A stretch of 64,000 nt of DNA from an uncultured bacterium (GTDB taxonomy: Bacteria; Bacillota; Clostridia; Oscillospirales; Ruminococcaceae): NCBI GenBank assembly GCA_934875375.1, contig CAKXHL010000002.1:11449-75448 (forward strand), read 5' to 3'. The stretch's first letter is position 1. The number at the start of each line of letters is the position of its first letter. A program made the position numbers and the translations under genes. The notes beneath the pieces were generated by a model. That model ran no database searches, was not told the origin of the DNA, and saw only the letters and a list, made by a program, of their open reading frames with translations. Of the stretch, positions 1 through 8,443 are shown piece after piece.

Positions 1-368
1 CGGAGGAAGTCGCCAAAATCATCGCTGCAATCGGCAATCACGACGAGTCCTCAGCCGTTCCGGTCAGCGCTGTGGCTGCCGCGCTGATTCTGGCGGACAA
101 AACCGACGTCCGCCGTTCCCGGGTCCGCAACCGCAATATCTCCTCGTTTGATATTCACGACCGGGTCAACTACTCGGTAGAACACTCTGCTTTTTCGCTG
201 GACGCTGCTGAAAAATCCATGACATTGGACCTGACCATAGATACAGCACTTTGTCCCGTAATGGATTATTTTGAAATTTTTCTAGGCCGGATGATCCTGT
301 GCAAACGTGCGGCGGATTTCTTTGAATCCCGCTTTCGCCTGATTATCAACGGCCTGACCATGATGTAA
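1..368 (+). CDS. HD-domain hydrolase, C-terminal part (5' truncated by window)
   Basis: The frame is open from base 3 to the TAA at 366-368, so the gene starts outside the window. The visible 121 residues carry an NHDE segment, then LILADKTDVRRSRVRN and DIHDRVNY. That combination is typical of a clostridial family of HD-type metal-dependent phosphohydrolases of unknown substrate; the HD core itself lies upstream. The end of the protein (FEIFLGRMILCKRAADFF) matches no catalytic motif I know. It is transcribed away from the following leftward genes and ends just before a strong bidirectional hairpin. Family membership is fairly secure; substrate and biological role are unknown. Confidence 0.7.
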   Translation, partial: EEVAKIIAAIGNHDESSAVPVSAVAAALILADKTDVRRSRVRNRNISSFDIHDRVNYSVEHSAFSLDAAEKSMTLDLTIDTALCPVMDYFEIFLGRMILCKRAADFFESRFRLIINGLTMM

Positions 369-373
369 AGCGC

Positions 374-410
374 AAAAATACCGCCTGTTAAAAAACAGGC
401 GGTATTTTTT
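374..410. terminator. Bidirectional intrinsic terminator
   Basis: A perfect 16-bp inverted repeat (374-389 with 394-409) encloses an AAAA loop, with A-rich left and T-rich right flanks. It sits between the rightward HD gene and the leftward DUF3006 gene, so it can serve both. Confidence 0.9.
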
Positions 411-455
411 TATTCTTTTATCTCCAGTCGAAACCTGGCCTGCCATCGGCGTTCT

Positions 456-704
456 TTATCGGTCCGACCGCTTTGCCGAACCGCTTTTTCCAAACAGCGC
501 CCGCAGGCGTTTTGCCGTTTCTTCCCGCCGCTGCCGGGTCAGCTGCTCGTCCACCTGCCAGCGGCCATCACCGTCTAAAAACAGGCAGTCCCCTTCCCGC
601 ACGCCAGCCGGGAGCCGGGATACCTCCAGCCGGATCATCTCACCATCCGGGCCTTCACAAACAGCCCAGCCTTCTTCGATTCGGTCGATGCTCCAACCGC
701 TCAT
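456..704 (-). CDS. DUF3006 domain protein
   Basis: A protein of 82 residues beginning SGWSIDRIEEGWAVCEGPDG. It is a small beta-rich domain (IDRIEEGWAVCE...MIRLEVSRLPAGVREGDCL) followed by a basic helical tail, typical of DUF3006 proteins. No signal peptide is visible. The start overlaps the stop of the metallo-hydrolase gene by 4 bases (ATGA), so the two are translationally coupled. DUF3006 proteins often follow ComEC-type beta-lactamase-fold hydrolases, which fits here; the function is unknown. Confidence 0.8.
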   Translation of the reverse strand: MSGWSIDRIEEGWAVCEGPDGEMIRLEVSRLPAGVREGDCLFLDGDGRWQVDEQLTRQRREETAKRLRALFGKSGSAKRSDR

Positions 705-1693
705 TCTACCGCTCCCCTTTCAGTATGCGCCGCAATCTCTTTTCCATCGGTCGTAAAGACAACGCTGCCCTGTAAATCCGTGCGGTAAACGGCGGTACCG
801 CGCTCGGACAGGCGGGACAGCACCTCTTTATGCGGATGGCCGTAGTCGTTGTCCTGCCCGCAGGAAACGGCGGCGATCTTCGCGGACACCGCGTTTAAAA
901 ACACATCGCACGACGAGGTGTTGCTGCCGTGATGCCCGGCTTTGAGCACATCCGCCTGCAGCTGGGTCCCCTCGCTGATCAAATCCTGCTCTACCTGTTT
1001 TTCCGCGTCGCCCGTAAACAAAAAGGAGGTTTCCCCGCAATCCAGGCGGCACACCACCGAGTAATTGTTCAGATCATCATAATCCTGCAGCGGGGCCAGC
1101 ACCGTCAGCTTTGCGCCGCTGCCCAAATCGTATGCCAAGCCGGGCTGCGCCGCCGTGACCGGGATACCCTGCGTTTCCACCGCATCCAGCAGGCGGTTGA
1201 ATACCGATGTGGTGGGCACCATGTCCTCGGCCATTTGGGGCATTAAAATCTCGTCCGCCCCGAACCGGGACAATACGTCCGGCATGCCGCCGATGTGATC
1301 GGAATGCGGATGGGTTGCAATCACCAGATCCAGCTTTTCCACCCCGGCGGATTTTAGATAATCGCAGACCGTCTGTCCCTGGTCCCGTTCGCCCGCGTCA
1401 ATCAATACCGCTTTTTCCCCGGTCTGGATCAGGATGCTGTCCCCCTGCCCTACGTCGATGATGTGAACGGCGGCTACCTGTTCTCCCTCCGGTTTGGCAA
1501 CCGGCTCGTAAGGCTCGCTCATGCCCAGCAGATCGCTCCAACCGGGCATTTCAAACGGCAGCCATTCCATTTCGCTCATGGTCATCAGCGTAAAAAACAC
1601 CATTACCAGCGCCGCCACGGTTAAAAAAAGCCAGGCGGGCGTCCGGTCGATCAGCTTTTGCAGCGCACGAAGATTGGTTTTTCTTTTGCTCAT
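701..1693 (-). CDS. Membrane-anchored ComEC/Rec2-type MBL-fold hydrolase
   Basis: A 330-residue protein with one N-terminal transmembrane segment (about residues 19-40), so the catalytic domain is probably extracellular. The metallo-beta-lactamase fold is clear: HIIDVGQGDSILIQ (77-90), the metal motif H128-P-H130-S-D132-H133, a later TGDA and KAGHHGSNTS. This matches the stand-alone relatives of the ComEC C-terminal domain, which bind two metals and are thought to act on nucleic acids or phosphodiesters. It overlaps the upstream ygiQ-like gene by 4 bases and the downstream DUF3006 gene by 4 bases. The ComEC at 24.4 kb lacks these metal ligands, so this protein could supply the missing activity (inference). 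Substrate unproven. Confidence 0.85.
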   Translation of the reverse strand: MSKRKTNLRALQKLIDRTPAWLFLTVAALVMVFFTLMTMSEMEWLPFEMPGWSDLLGMSEPYEPVAKPEGEQVAAVHIIDVGQGDSILIQTGEKAVLIDAGERDQGQTVCDYLKSAGVEKLDLVIATHPHSDHIGGMPDVLSRFGADEILMPQMAEDMVPTTSVFNRLLDAVETQGIPVTAAQPGLAYDLGSGAKLTVLAPLQDYDDLNNYSVVCRLDCGETSFLFTGDAEKQVEQDLISEGTQLQADVLKAGHHGSNTSSCDVFLNAVSAKIAAVSCGQDNDYGHPHKEVLSRLSERGTAVYRTDLQGSVVFTTDGKEIAAHTERGAVE

Positions 1694-3618
1694 CTTGCTC
1701 GTTTCCCCCTTGTCTTTCCTTTGCCGGCCGGCGCGTTTTCCCTTCCCGATTTCACATTGCCACGCCTTTCATCATTCTTTCCGCGCCGGGGCTCCTGGAG
1801 TCTGCGGCCCCCGCCGGCAGACGCTTCCCGCTGCGGCGGCACCAGACAATCCGGCCCGGTTCCAATCAGATCCTCCCGGCCTGCCCGCTTCAGCGCCTCG
1901 ATCACCTGCGGCCGCATTTCCGGCCGGTAGTACTGCAAAAGTGCCCGCTGCATCGCCTTTTCTTTCGGATCTTTGGGAACAAAAACCTGCTTGCCGCTAA
2001 GAGGGTCAATGCCGGTGTAAAACATACAGGTGGATACCGTTCCCGGCGTGGGATAAAAGTCCTGCACCTGCTCCGGGCGGATTCGGTTTTTCTTCAGGTA
2101 TACCGCCAGCTGCACCGCGTCTTTGAGGGTCGAGCCCGGATGGGACGACATCAAATACGGAACCAGGTACTGTTCCTTTCCCGCTTTTTCTGTCAGCTGG
2201 TAAAACCGCTTGACAAAGCGGTTAAACGTTTCGATATGGGGTTTCCCCATCCGGTCGAGCACCGCCGCAGAGCAGTGCTCCGGCGCCACCTTCAGCTGCC
2301 CGCTGACATGGTGCTCCACCAGTTCCTTGAAAAAGGACTCGTCCTTGTCCTCCAGCAGATAATCGAACCGGATGCCGGAACGGATGAACACCCGCTTGAC
2401 CCCTGGCAGCGCCCGCAGGCGGCGCAATAGCGCCAGATACTCGGTGTGATCCGCCTCCAGATTCTTGCAGGGGGAGGGCGCCAGACACTTTCTGCCGCGG
2501 CACAGCCCATACTCCAGCTGGCGGGCGCAGGAAGGATTCCTGAAATTCGCCGTCGGCCCGCCGACATCGTGGATATAGCCTTTGAAGCGGGGGTTTTTCG
2601 TCATGGCCACCGCCTCGGCCAGCACCGATTCTTCGCTGCGGCAGGTCACCTGCCTGCCCTGATGGGTGGCAATGGAGCAGAAGTTGCACGCGCCGAAACA
2701 TCCCCGGTTGTGCATGATGGAAAATTCTACTTCCTGAATGGCGGGTATGCCGCCTTTTTCTTCATACGAAGGGTGATAGTAACGGGCAAAGGGCAGCGAC
2801 CACACCCAGTCTAATTCCTTTTGGGTCAGCGGCGGCATGGGCGGGTTCTGCACCAGATAGCGCTCGCCGTGTTTTTGGATGACAGCCTTGCCGTAAACCG
2901 CGTCATGCTCTTCATACTGGATTTTGAACGCCCGGGCATAGGCTTCCTTATCCTGCGCTACCTTTTCAAACGACGCGCAGGATATAGCCCCCGGGATGGC
3001 CGGCGCCGTGTCGGACAAATAGCAGGTCCCCCGGATGTCGGTCAGGGCTGAAACCGGTTCGCCCGCCGCCAGCCGCCGGGCGATCTGGATGGTCTGGTTT
3101 TCCCCCATCCCGTAGGACAAAAGATCCGCCCCCGCGTCGGCCAGCACCGACGGGCGAACTGCGTCGTCCCAGTAGTCGTAGTGGGCAAACCGGCGCAAAG
3201 AAGCCTCCAGTCCGCCGATGATCACTGGAACCGAGGGAAACAGCTTTTTTAACTGCCGGGTATAGACGATCGTAGGCCGGTCGGGACGGTACCCTGCTTT
3301 GCCGCCGGGACTGTATTCATCTTCGCTGCGGCGCCGTTTGGCAGCTGTGTAGTGAGCCACCATCGAATCAATGTTGCCGCCGGACACCAGGAAAGCCAGC
3401 CGGGGCTTTCCCAGCGCCAGAAAGCTTTCCTCCCGCCGCCAGTCCGGCTGGGCCAATACGCCGACCCTAAACCCCTGGGATTCCAGCACCCGGGCGATGA
3501 TCGCCGCCCCAAAGCTGGGATGATCCACATACGCATCTGCCGAAACCAGCACAAAATCCAGCTGATCCCAGCCCCGCTCTTTCATATCTTCTTTGCTGAT
3601 GGGTAAAAACGGATTCAT
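1690..3618 (-). CDS. YgiQ family radical SAM protein
   Basis: A protein of 642 residues from the ATG at 3618, which has AAGGAAGG nearby; a longer frame exists upstream but lacks a ribosome site. The N-terminal YgiQ domain (FLPISKEDMKERGWDQLDFV, then a VIIGGLEASLRRFAHYDYWDD segment) precedes a radical SAM core. The core has C307-xxx-C311-xx-C314 (CFGACNFC), which binds the 4Fe-4S cluster. Its tail is rich in Arg, Lys and Gly. It is a cytoplasmic enzyme of unknown reaction, conserved across bacteria at about 600-700 residues. It lies downstream of ftsK, separated by a terminator, and is coupled to the hydrolase gene by a 4-base overlap. Family assignment is secure. Confidence 0.92.
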   Translation of the reverse strand: MNPFLPISKEDMKERGWDQLDFVLVSADAYVDHPSFGAAIIARVLESQGFRVGVLAQPDWRREESFLALGKPRLAFLVSGGNIDSMVAHYTAAKRRRSEDEYSPGGKAGYRPDRPTIVYTRQLKKLFPSVPVIIGGLEASLRRFAHYDYWDDAVRPSVLADAGADLLSYGMGENQTIQIARRLAAGEPVSALTDIRGTCYLSDTAPAIPGAISCASFEKVAQDKEAYARAFKIQYEEHDAVYGKAVIQKHGERYLVQNPPMPPLTQKELDWVWSLPFARYYHPSYEEKGGIPAIQEVEFSIMHNRGCFGACNFCSIATHQGRQVTCRSEESVLAEAVAMTKNPRFKGYIHDVGGPTANFRNPSCARQLEYGLCRGRKCLAPSPCKNLEADHTEYLALLRRLRALPGVKRVFIRSGIRFDYLLEDKDESFFKELVEHHVSGQLKVAPEHCSAAVLDRMGKPHIETFNRFVKRFYQLTEKAGKEQYLVPYLMSSHPGSTLKDAVQLAVYLKKNRIRPEQVQDFYPTPGTVSTCMFYTGIDPLSGKQVFVPKDPKEKAMQRALLQYYRPEMRPQVIEALKRAGREDLIGTGPDCLVPPQREASAGGGRRLQEPRRGKNDERRGNVKSGRENAPAGKGKTRGKRAR

Positions 3619-3650
3619 AATTTTTCCTTCCTGCCGGCACCCGGCCGGGA

Positions 3651-3688
3651 ACAAAACGCCGCTTTTGGCTTGTCCGGTCAAAAGCGGC
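3651..3688 (-). terminator. Intrinsic terminator after ftsK
   Basis: On the minus strand GCCGCTTTTG (3688-3679) pairs with CAAAAGCGGC (3667-3658) and is followed by GTTTTGTT. It lies between the ftsK stop and the ygiQ-like start, so ygiQ probably has its own promoter or depends on read-through. Confidence 0.75.
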
Positions 3689-3732
3689 GCTGTTTGCTGG
3701 GTGCTGCGTGTAAAAAGGCTTCGTTCCGGCGC

Positions 3733-6303
3733 CTATTCCTCTTTCTGGGGCGCCGTACCGTCTGCCTGCATCTTCATCTCAATCCACTGCTGGCGGGAAA
3801 TCAACACCTGCCGCGGCTTGCTGCCCTCAAAGGGGCCGACAATCCCGCGGGACTCCATCTCGTCGATGATCCGCGCCGCCCTGGCGTAGCCCAGCTTGAG
3901 CTTGCGCTGCAAAAGCGAGGTCGACGCCTGCCCGGTTTCCACCACGCATTCGATGGCGGCCGGGAGCATTTCGTCATCTGCATCGAACCCACCCCCGCCG
4001 GAGCCGCTGCCGGCAGATTTGCCCGTCGCTTCGGCCTGCCGCTCAATCTCCTCCAGAATCTGGTCGTCGTATTCGGCAGTCTGGGAGCCTTTGATGAAGG
4101 CCACCACCTTTTCCACCTCTTTGTCACTGACAAAGCAGCCCTGAATACGGATGGGCTTGGCCGCGCCCACTGGGAAAAACAGCATATCGCCCTTGCCCAG
4201 CAGCTTTTCCGCGCCGCCGGAGTCCAAAATCGTCCGGGAATCCACCTGGGAGGACACTGCAAAAGCGATTCGGCTGGGAATGTTCGCCTTAATCACGCCG
4301 GTGATAACGTCTACCGATGGGCGCTGGGTCGCAATGACCAGGTGCATGCCTGCGGCACGGGCCATCTGGGCCAGACGGCAGATGGCGTCCTCCACCTCAT
4401 TTTGCGCGGCGATCATCAAATCCGCCAGCTCGTCGATGATAATGACGATCTGCGGCATTTTGGCCAGATTGCGCTCCGGCCGCTCTTCGGCCAGGCGGTT
4501 GTAGCCGTTGATGTCGCGGACGCTGTTATCCGCAAACAGCTTGTAGCGGCCGAGCATCTCGCTCACCGCCCAGTTTAGCGCGCCTGCCGCCTTGCGCGGA
4601 TCGGTGACCACCGGCACCAGCAGATGGGGAATGCCGTTGTAAACGCCCAGCTCCACCACCTTGGGGTCCACCATCAAAAGGCGGACCTCTTCCGGAGAAG
4701 CTTTAAAAAGAATGCTCATAATAATGGAGTTGATACAAACCGATTTACCGGAGCCGGTGGCGCCGGCGATGAGCATATGGGGCATTTTGGAAATATCCGC
4801 CACGCATACGCTGCCGCCAATGTCCTTGCCCAAACACATGGTCACCTTGCTTTTCGCCTCGCGAAACGCCTGGGAATCAATAATATCCCGGATGGGCACT
4901 ACGCTGGTCTGCCGGTTGGGCACCTCAATGCCCACCGCCGCCTTGTTGGGAATCGGCGCTTCAATGCGCACGCCGCTGGTGGCCAGGTTCAAAGCAATAT
5001 CGTCGGCCAGATTGGTGATCTTGCTGATTTTGACCCCCGCTGAAGGCTGCAGCTCATACCGGGTGACCGCAGGCCCTCTTGCAATATCGATGATGCGGGT
5101 CTGTACGCCAAAGCTGGCCAGCGCGTCCACCAGCAGCTGAGCATTGGCCTTCAGCTCCTCGCTTAAATCCTGTCCGTCGGGCTGTTCGCCTTCTTTTAAC
5201 AGATACACCGGGGGGAATATGTAACTTTCCGTGGATTGCAGCTGCTTTGCCGCATCCAGTTCCCCGGCGATTTTTTCGTCGGCGCCGGTTTCCGCTGCAG
5301 ATTCTTCTGCGGCGATCTGCCCTTCATCCGCCGTCTTCTCCGCTGCCGGGCAGCCCGTTGGGGCCGCCGGCAGATCCGCCTGGGGCTGGGCCGGGGCCAT
5401 GATGCTTTTCGTAATTTTCCCCACCAGATCGTCCAGCAGCGGCGGTTCCTTCGCTGCTTTTTTCTCCGGCTTTTTCTCATCAGCCGCCGGGGCAAAATCC
5501 GATCCCGCCTGCGGCCCCGCCGCGGCCTGGATCAGCTTTTCCTTTGCTTTTTTCACCGTTTCCCGAGACTGCTCCGACTGCTCCTCCACCCGAACCGGAT
5601 GGGCAGGCAGCGGATCTTCGTCCAGCGGCACGTCGATGTTAAACTGTGGGCGGCGGCGTTCCTCCACCCGCTCCACATAGGTTTCCCCGATTTTTTGAAC
5701 CGGCTTATAGGCCGAACGGATCAAATCCAGCAGCGTTGCACCGGTAATCAGCATCAAAAAGGTAAAAATCAAAAGAAAAACCGTCACTGCAGCCGGCGTC
5801 TTTCCAAAGGAGAGAAGCGGAATGCCGATCAGCCCGGCCGCCAGTCCGCCTCCCTTGAGCTTGGTGCCGCTTTCATACAGATAAGCGGCTTTCTCCACAA
5901 AATTTTCGCCTTCAATGGGCGTTTTGGCAAAGATCTGGGCAGCGCCGCAAATCAGCGCCACCAGCACAAAGGTCTGCCAGACCTTGTGCCCCAGTGCACC
6001 CATGGGCTTGTCCATGGCGGCCATAACCGCAATATAGATCAGAGCCGGAGCGATGAGATAGGCGCACCAGCCAAACAGCCCAAAACAAAACGTGTGCAGC
6101 CAATTCCAGAACCCCTGGCCGGGGATCAGCGACACCGCCAGGAAAAAAATGCCCACGGCGAACAATATCACCGCCCACAGCTGCCTGCGGGAACGGGCCT
6201 GCTCCTCAGCAAGGCGCTTTTGCGCCGCTGTCTGCCGTCCGGTGCTTTTTTTAGCGGCAGTTGTTTTCTTTTTTGCCGCCGTTCTCTTTTTCTGTTCCGC
6301 CAC
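3733..6303 (-). CDS. ftsK: DNA translocase FtsK/SpoIIIE
   Basis: An 856-residue hexameric ATPase that pumps chromosomal DNA through the division or sporulation septum. A basic Ala/Lys N-terminus is followed by about four transmembrane segments (roughly residues 40-190), then a long Glu/Ala/Pro linker. The motor has Walker A GATGSGKS at 514-521 and Walker B IVIIIDELADLM. The C-terminal gamma winged helix (ECVVETGQASTSLLQRKLKLGYARAARIIDEM region) reads KOPS/SRS DNA signals. Length and order are typical. It is the last gene of a tepA-ylzJ-uppP-ftsK run. The tepA-ylzJ-spoIIIE order is also found in Bacillus, so this copy may be the sporulation translocase. A terminator follows. Confidence 0.95.
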   Translation of the reverse strand: MAEQKKRTAAKKKTTAAKKSTGRQTAAQKRLAEEQARSRRQLWAVILFAVGIFFLAVSLIPGQGFWNWLHTFCFGLFGWCAYLIAPALIYIAVMAAMDKPMGALGHKVWQTFVLVALICGAAQIFAKTPIEGENFVEKAAYLYESGTKLKGGGLAAGLIGIPLLSFGKTPAAVTVFLLIFTFLMLITGATLLDLIRSAYKPVQKIGETYVERVEERRRPQFNIDVPLDEDPLPAHPVRVEEQSEQSRETVKKAKEKLIQAAAGPQAGSDFAPAADEKKPEKKAAKEPPLLDDLVGKITKSIMAPAQPQADLPAAPTGCPAAEKTADEGQIAAEESAAETGADEKIAGELDAAKQLQSTESYIFPPVYLLKEGEQPDGQDLSEELKANAQLLVDALASFGVQTRIIDIARGPAVTRYELQPSAGVKISKITNLADDIALNLATSGVRIEAPIPNKAAVGIEVPNRQTSVVPIRDIIDSQAFREAKSKVTMCLGKDIGGSVCVADISKMPHMLIAGATGSGKSVCINSIIMSILFKASPEEVRLLMVDPKVVELGVYNGIPHLLVPVVTDPRKAAGALNWAVSEMLGRYKLFADNSVRDINGYNRLAEERPERNLAKMPQIVIIIDELADLMIAAQNEVEDAICRLAQMARAAGMHLVIATQRPSVDVITGVIKANIPSRIAFAVSSQVDSRTILDSGGAEKLLGKGDMLFFPVGAAKPIRIQGCFVSDKEVEKVVAFIKGSQTAEYDDQILEEIERQAEATGKSAGSGSGGGGFDADDEMLPAAIECVVETGQASTSLLQRKLKLGYARAARIIDEMESRGIVGPFEGSKPRQVLISRQQWIEMKMQADGTAPQKEE

Positions 6304-6341
6304 GGATGCCGCCCCCTAAAATTCCTGTTTTTCTTCTAAAT

Positions 6342-7187
6342 TCAGTGGACAAATTTTTCCACCACGCCGATCACCACCGTCACCGTGCCTAAAATCGCCG
6401 TATACCAGGTAAACACCTTGAAATTTCCGGACCGGGCCAGCCAGCGCACCAGCTTGATGGCCAAAAAGCCTACCACTGCCGCTACTACCATGCCGGTCAG
6501 CATCGGCAAAAGCTCCATTTGCGTTCCCTGCGCCAAAGCGTCCTTCACTTCGAAAATATTTGCCCCCAGCACAGCGGGAATCCCCAGGATAAAGGAAAAG
6601 GCCACTGCAAATTCCCGGTTAAGCCCCGCAAAAATACCTGCCGAAATGGTGGAACCGGACCGGGACAGGCCGGGCAGCGGCGCAATGCCCTGCATGGTGC
6701 CGACCAAAAGCGCGTCCCGCACCCGCATGTTGGAAGCGGTTTTCTTACCGGGCACCAAATGGTCGGCCATATACAAAAGCCCAGCCGTGCCCAAAAAGCA
6801 CAATCCCTCTACCAGAATGTCATCATCGGTGGCAAGGGAAGTGTACCAGTCCCGCAAAAAGAAAAATACCAGCAGCGGCAGCAGCGCCACCACGATCATA
6901 AAAATCATCCGGCGGTTTGGATCTGTGGTCCGAAAGGTGAATTTCCCCTTGAAGATATCCCCGATCATGCGGAAAAACTCCACAATCATCCCCCAAATGG
7001 TATCCCAAAAAGCAATGCAGACCGCCGCCAGCGTGCCCAGATGCAGCAGGATGGAAAACAACCCCGCAGCCTCGCCGGACTGGCCGGTAAAATGCTGATA
7101 CAAAGACAAATGCCCCGAGCTGGATACCGGCAAAAATTCGGTCAGCCCCTGGATAATCCCCTGCAAAATTGCGTCCCACAAACTCAT
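6342..7187 (-). CDS. uppP: Undecaprenyl-diphosphatase UppP (BacA family)
   Basis: A 281-residue polytopic membrane protein. It dephosphorylates undecaprenyl diphosphate to recycle the lipid carrier for peptidoglycan, and its overexpression gives bacitracin resistance. The two BacA signatures are present: GLTEFLPVSSSGH near residues 14-27 and LSRSGSTISAG near 173-183. The ATG has GGAGGGG just upstream. It lies between ylzJ and ftsK, an insertion relative to the Bacillus tepA-ylzJ-spoIIIE order. That would put a wall-lipid enzyme and the septal DNA pump in one transcript. Confidence 0.95.
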   Translation of the reverse strand: MSLWDAILQGIIQGLTEFLPVSSSGHLSLYQHFTGQSGEAAGLFSILLHLGTLAAVCIAFWDTIWGMIVEFFRMIGDIFKGKFTFRTTDPNRRMIFMIVVALLPLLVFFFLRDWYTSLATDDDILVEGLCFLGTAGLLYMADHLVPGKKTASNMRVRDALLVGTMQGIAPLPGLSRSGSTISAGIFAGLNREFAVAFSFILGIPAVLGANIFEVKDALAQGTQMELLPMLTGMVVAAVVGFLAIKLVRWLARSGNFKVFTWYTAILGTVTVVIGVVEKFVH

Positions 7188-7279
7188 ATTGTCCCCTCCG
7201 TATTCTGTCGTGCGCGTTTTTGTGCACTCGTGTTTTTTTCCGTTTTATATGTAAAGGCCGGGAAAACCGGCCGGACAAC

Positions 7280-7498
7280 TCAGTGTTTTTTTGGCACCTG
7301 CCCAAGACGGTATACCGCCCCGGGCTGATACCGCGGGTCAAGGTACATCGCCGGATCGGTGGAAACCAGCCGCGCCACCGTCAGGCCCTGTTCCCCCAAA
7401 ACGCCCTGAACCAGACCGCCCGGCACCTGCTGCCAAACACCGGGGTCATTTTGCCTTTCCATCATCTCCATCGGGTCGATAATCGAATGGATGACCAA
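7280..7498 (-). CDS. ylzJ: YlzJ-like protein
   Basis: A 72-residue protein read from a TTG at 7498, with a GGGGG ribosome site inside the end of tepA, two bases downstream of the tepA stop. The sequence (MVIHSIIDPMEMME..., then a YRLGQVPKKH tail) resembles the small YlzJ-like family, which in Bacillus also lies between tepA and spoIIIE. No transmembrane segment or metal motif is seen. Its function is unknown. The synteny is as strong an argument as the sequence. Confidence 0.8.
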   Translation of the reverse strand: MVIHSIIDPMEMMERQNDPGVWQQVPGGLVQGVLGEQGLTVARLVSTDPAMYLDPRYQPGAVYRLGQVPKKH

Positions 7499-7500
7499 GC

Positions 7501-8205
7501 CTATTCCCCCTTCTTTTGCGCCGGAATCCGGGCTTCGATCAGTTCGGTCAGTTTCCCCACCGCCTGCGCAAGCCCGCCCAGCTCGTCGATCAGCCCTTCT
7601 TCCACCGCCTGTTCGCCGTCGAGCACCGTGCCCACATCCATCACCAGCTCGCCGGTGTTCATCATCAGCTGCCGAAAGCGCTGGGCGCCCACGCCGGAAT
7701 TTTCGGTGACAAAGCGGACAATCCGCTCCTGCATTTTGTCAAAATAAGACAGGGTCTGGGGCACCCCCAGCACCAGCCCGCTCATCCGCACCGGATGGAT
7801 GGTCATGGTGGCTGACGGGGCGATAAAGGAATACTTGGCGCTGCAGGCCAGCGGTACGCCAATGGAGTGGCCGCCGCCCAAAACCAGCGATACCACCGGC
7901 GTTTCCATGGTGGAAATCAGCTCCGCAATGGCAAGCCCCGCCTCCACATCGCCGCCCACCGTGTTGAGAATCACGATCAGGCCTTCGATTTCCGGGTCCT
8001 GTTCAATGGCCACCAGCTGCGGGATCACATGCTCATATTTGGTTGTTTTATTCTGGGCCGGCAAAATATAATGCCCTTCAATCTGGCCGATAATCGTCAG
8101 GCAGTGAATGACGTGCTTGCCGTGGGTTTCGGTGGTCACCGAACCGCTTTGCATGATCTGTCTTTGCTGTTCTTCTTGTTCCTTCGGGTCTTTTTCTTCT
8201 GGCAT
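7501..8205 (-). CDS. tepA: ClpP-fold translocation-enhancing protease TepA
   Basis: A 234-residue protein of the ClpP/crotonase fold. The probable catalytic Ser114 sits in GGGHSIG and His137 in TIHPVR; GGDVEAGLAIAELI precedes them. In Bacillus, TepA is a cytoplasmic ClpP-like protease linked to protein export and, through SASP degradation, to spore outgrowth. The gene starts the leftward tepA-ylzJ-uppP-ftsK group, with an AAGGAG site before its ATG and a good sigma-A promoter about 70 bases further upstream. Differences from ordinary ClpP (hydrophilic N-terminus with EEQQRQIMQSG) also favour TepA. Confidence 0.9.
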   Translation of the reverse strand: MPEEKDPKEQEEQQRQIMQSGSVTTETHGKHVIHCLTIIGQIEGHYILPAQNKTTKYEHVIPQLVAIEQDPEIEGLIVILNTVGGDVEAGLAIAELISTMETPVVSLVLGGGHSIGVPLACSAKYSFIAPSATMTIHPVRMSGLVLGVPQTLSYFDKMQERIVRFVTENSGVGAQRFRQLMMNTGELVMDVGTVLDGEQAVEEGLIDELGGLAQAVGKLTELIEARIPAQKKGE

Positions 8206-8275
8206 AGCTTCTCCTTTCAGGCACTTTTTCCATTATTGTGCCCTGGAAAGGAACCTCTATCCCGCATACAGATTT

Positions 8276-8304
8276 ATTATATCAAAAACAAATGGGTTTC
8301 ACAA
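8276..8304 (-). promoter_or_regulatory. Sigma-A promoter of the tepA-ftsK operon
   Basis: On the minus strand TTGTGA (8304-8299), a 17-base spacer and TATAAT (8281-8276). Transcription would start near 8269 and enter tepA at 8205. Confidence 0.75.
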
Positions 8305-8443
8305 CCGAAAAAAGTCAAAAAAACGAACCTGTGTTCCTCCCGGCGAAGGATTTCGCCGTCTTTTTTTCAAAAGGCACCCGATTCTTCCCGTTTGCCGCAT
8401 GGAACCTGCGGCATGGGGGAACACTCTGGTTTAGAGCGAAGAA

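Noticed and set aside
5236..6339. Long rightward open frame (367 codons) opposite ftsK
   Set aside because: It is antisense to a clear FtsK, is rich in Arg/His/Gln, and has no ribosome site; it is a GC-rich shadow frame.
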